Below are positions 63,933 to 64,000 of a stretch of DNA of 64,000 nucleotides, piece after piece. The translations under genes were made by a program, and so were the position numbers. Each line of letters begins with the position of its first letter. Position 1 is the stretch's first letter. The notes below the pieces were generated by a model, which saw only the letters and a list, made by a program, of their open reading frames with translations, was not told the origin of the DNA and made no database searches. This stretch comes from Acidobacteriota bacterium (GTDB taxonomy: Bacteria > Acidobacteriota > Terriglobia > Bryobacterales > Bryobacteraceae): positions 103,439-167,438 of the forward strand of contig JANXSF010000137.1 of the NCBI GenBank assembly GCA_025352795.1, written 5' to 3'.

Positions 63933-64000
63933 GGTTTTGACTATTGATCCTGAACATGGGTGTTAGTGTGAATACGTCCGCCAGGGGTCGCGCCCGAACG

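Noticed and set aside
63956..64000. Open frame at the right edge as a transposase start
   Set aside because: Only 15 codons are visible and they do not match a known transposase N-terminus; mentioned only as context for the repeats.
1..64000. CRISPR arrays, tRNA, rRNA, tmRNA, riboswitches, prophage or secretion-system clusters
   Set aside because: By eye I found no regular spaced repeats, no cloverleaf with a TTCGA-type T loop, and no structural or integrase genes. A covariance-model scan would be decisive and was not possible here.

Overview
The window is chromosomal DNA of a bacterium, most likely an acidobacterium of the Bryobacter/Solibacter type. That placement is inference from gene content: many exported proteins of families common there (DUF4139, VCBS/FG-GAP, M28+PDZ peptidase, CocE-type hydrolase, CBM9-like), OpcA beside Zwf, a beta-lactamase/DUF1343 fusion, moderate GC, and very compact packing with overlapping gene ends. 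I see no rRNA, tRNA, CRISPR array, prophage or complete insertion sequence. The only mobile-element hint is a direct-repeat array at the far right edge.

Left part (1-20.5 kb): a minus-strand group (DUF4139 protein, homoserine dehydrogenase-like, FAH-family enzyme cut by the edge); a beta-barrel protein followed by a single-domain response regulator; a TolC-family protein with its own terminator; pyrE and truA; lexA facing a DUF72 gene across a 32-bp region holding a palindrome; AsmA and CocE-type proteins; a KirBac potassium channel; and the zwf-opcA-pgl operon for the oxidative branch of glucose-6-phosphate metabolism.

Middle (20.5-41.8 kb): a degenerate receiver protein overlapping trpD tail to tail; the sucC-sucD-ndk operon; a serine hydrolase/NamZ-like fusion coupled to a pterin dehydratase gene; a MEMO-family protein; an SDR; an OmpR-type regulator with no kinase beside it; a hydrophilic low-complexity membrane protein; an epoxide-hydrolase-like enzyme; an exported mannonate-dehydratase-like protein; tex; and a five-gene overlapping minus-strand operon (unknown, lytic transglycosylase, aminotransferase, unknown, degenerate acyl-CoA synthetase).

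Right part (41.8-64 kb): a CBM9-like protein; a 640-bp interval with two tandem copies of a tiny transcription unit; a very large OmpA/PKD/Ig-like protein; nagA; a hybrid sensor kinase; a YmdB-type phosphoesterase; a sugar-kinase operon; an exported triple RidA-like protein; an FG-GAP gene broken by one in-frame stop; an M28 peptidase and DsbA-like protein; and altronate dehydratase. Altronate dehydratase, the mannonate-dehydratase-like protein and KDG kinase would together feed uronates into KDPG. NagA, the NamZ-like fusion and the lytic transglycosylase fit cell-wall turnover or amino-sugar salvage.

The most striking finding is at 42.6-43.1 kb. Two units 299 bp apart on the minus strand each carry a -10-like element, a leader hairpin with a conserved UUAG loop and covarying stem, an AAGGAG ribosome-binding site, a 16-residue peptide (MKVRSNVKAGMAVWGD) and a Rho-independent terminator. 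The two peptides are identical while their codons differ only synonymously, so a real and conserved micro-peptide is encoded.
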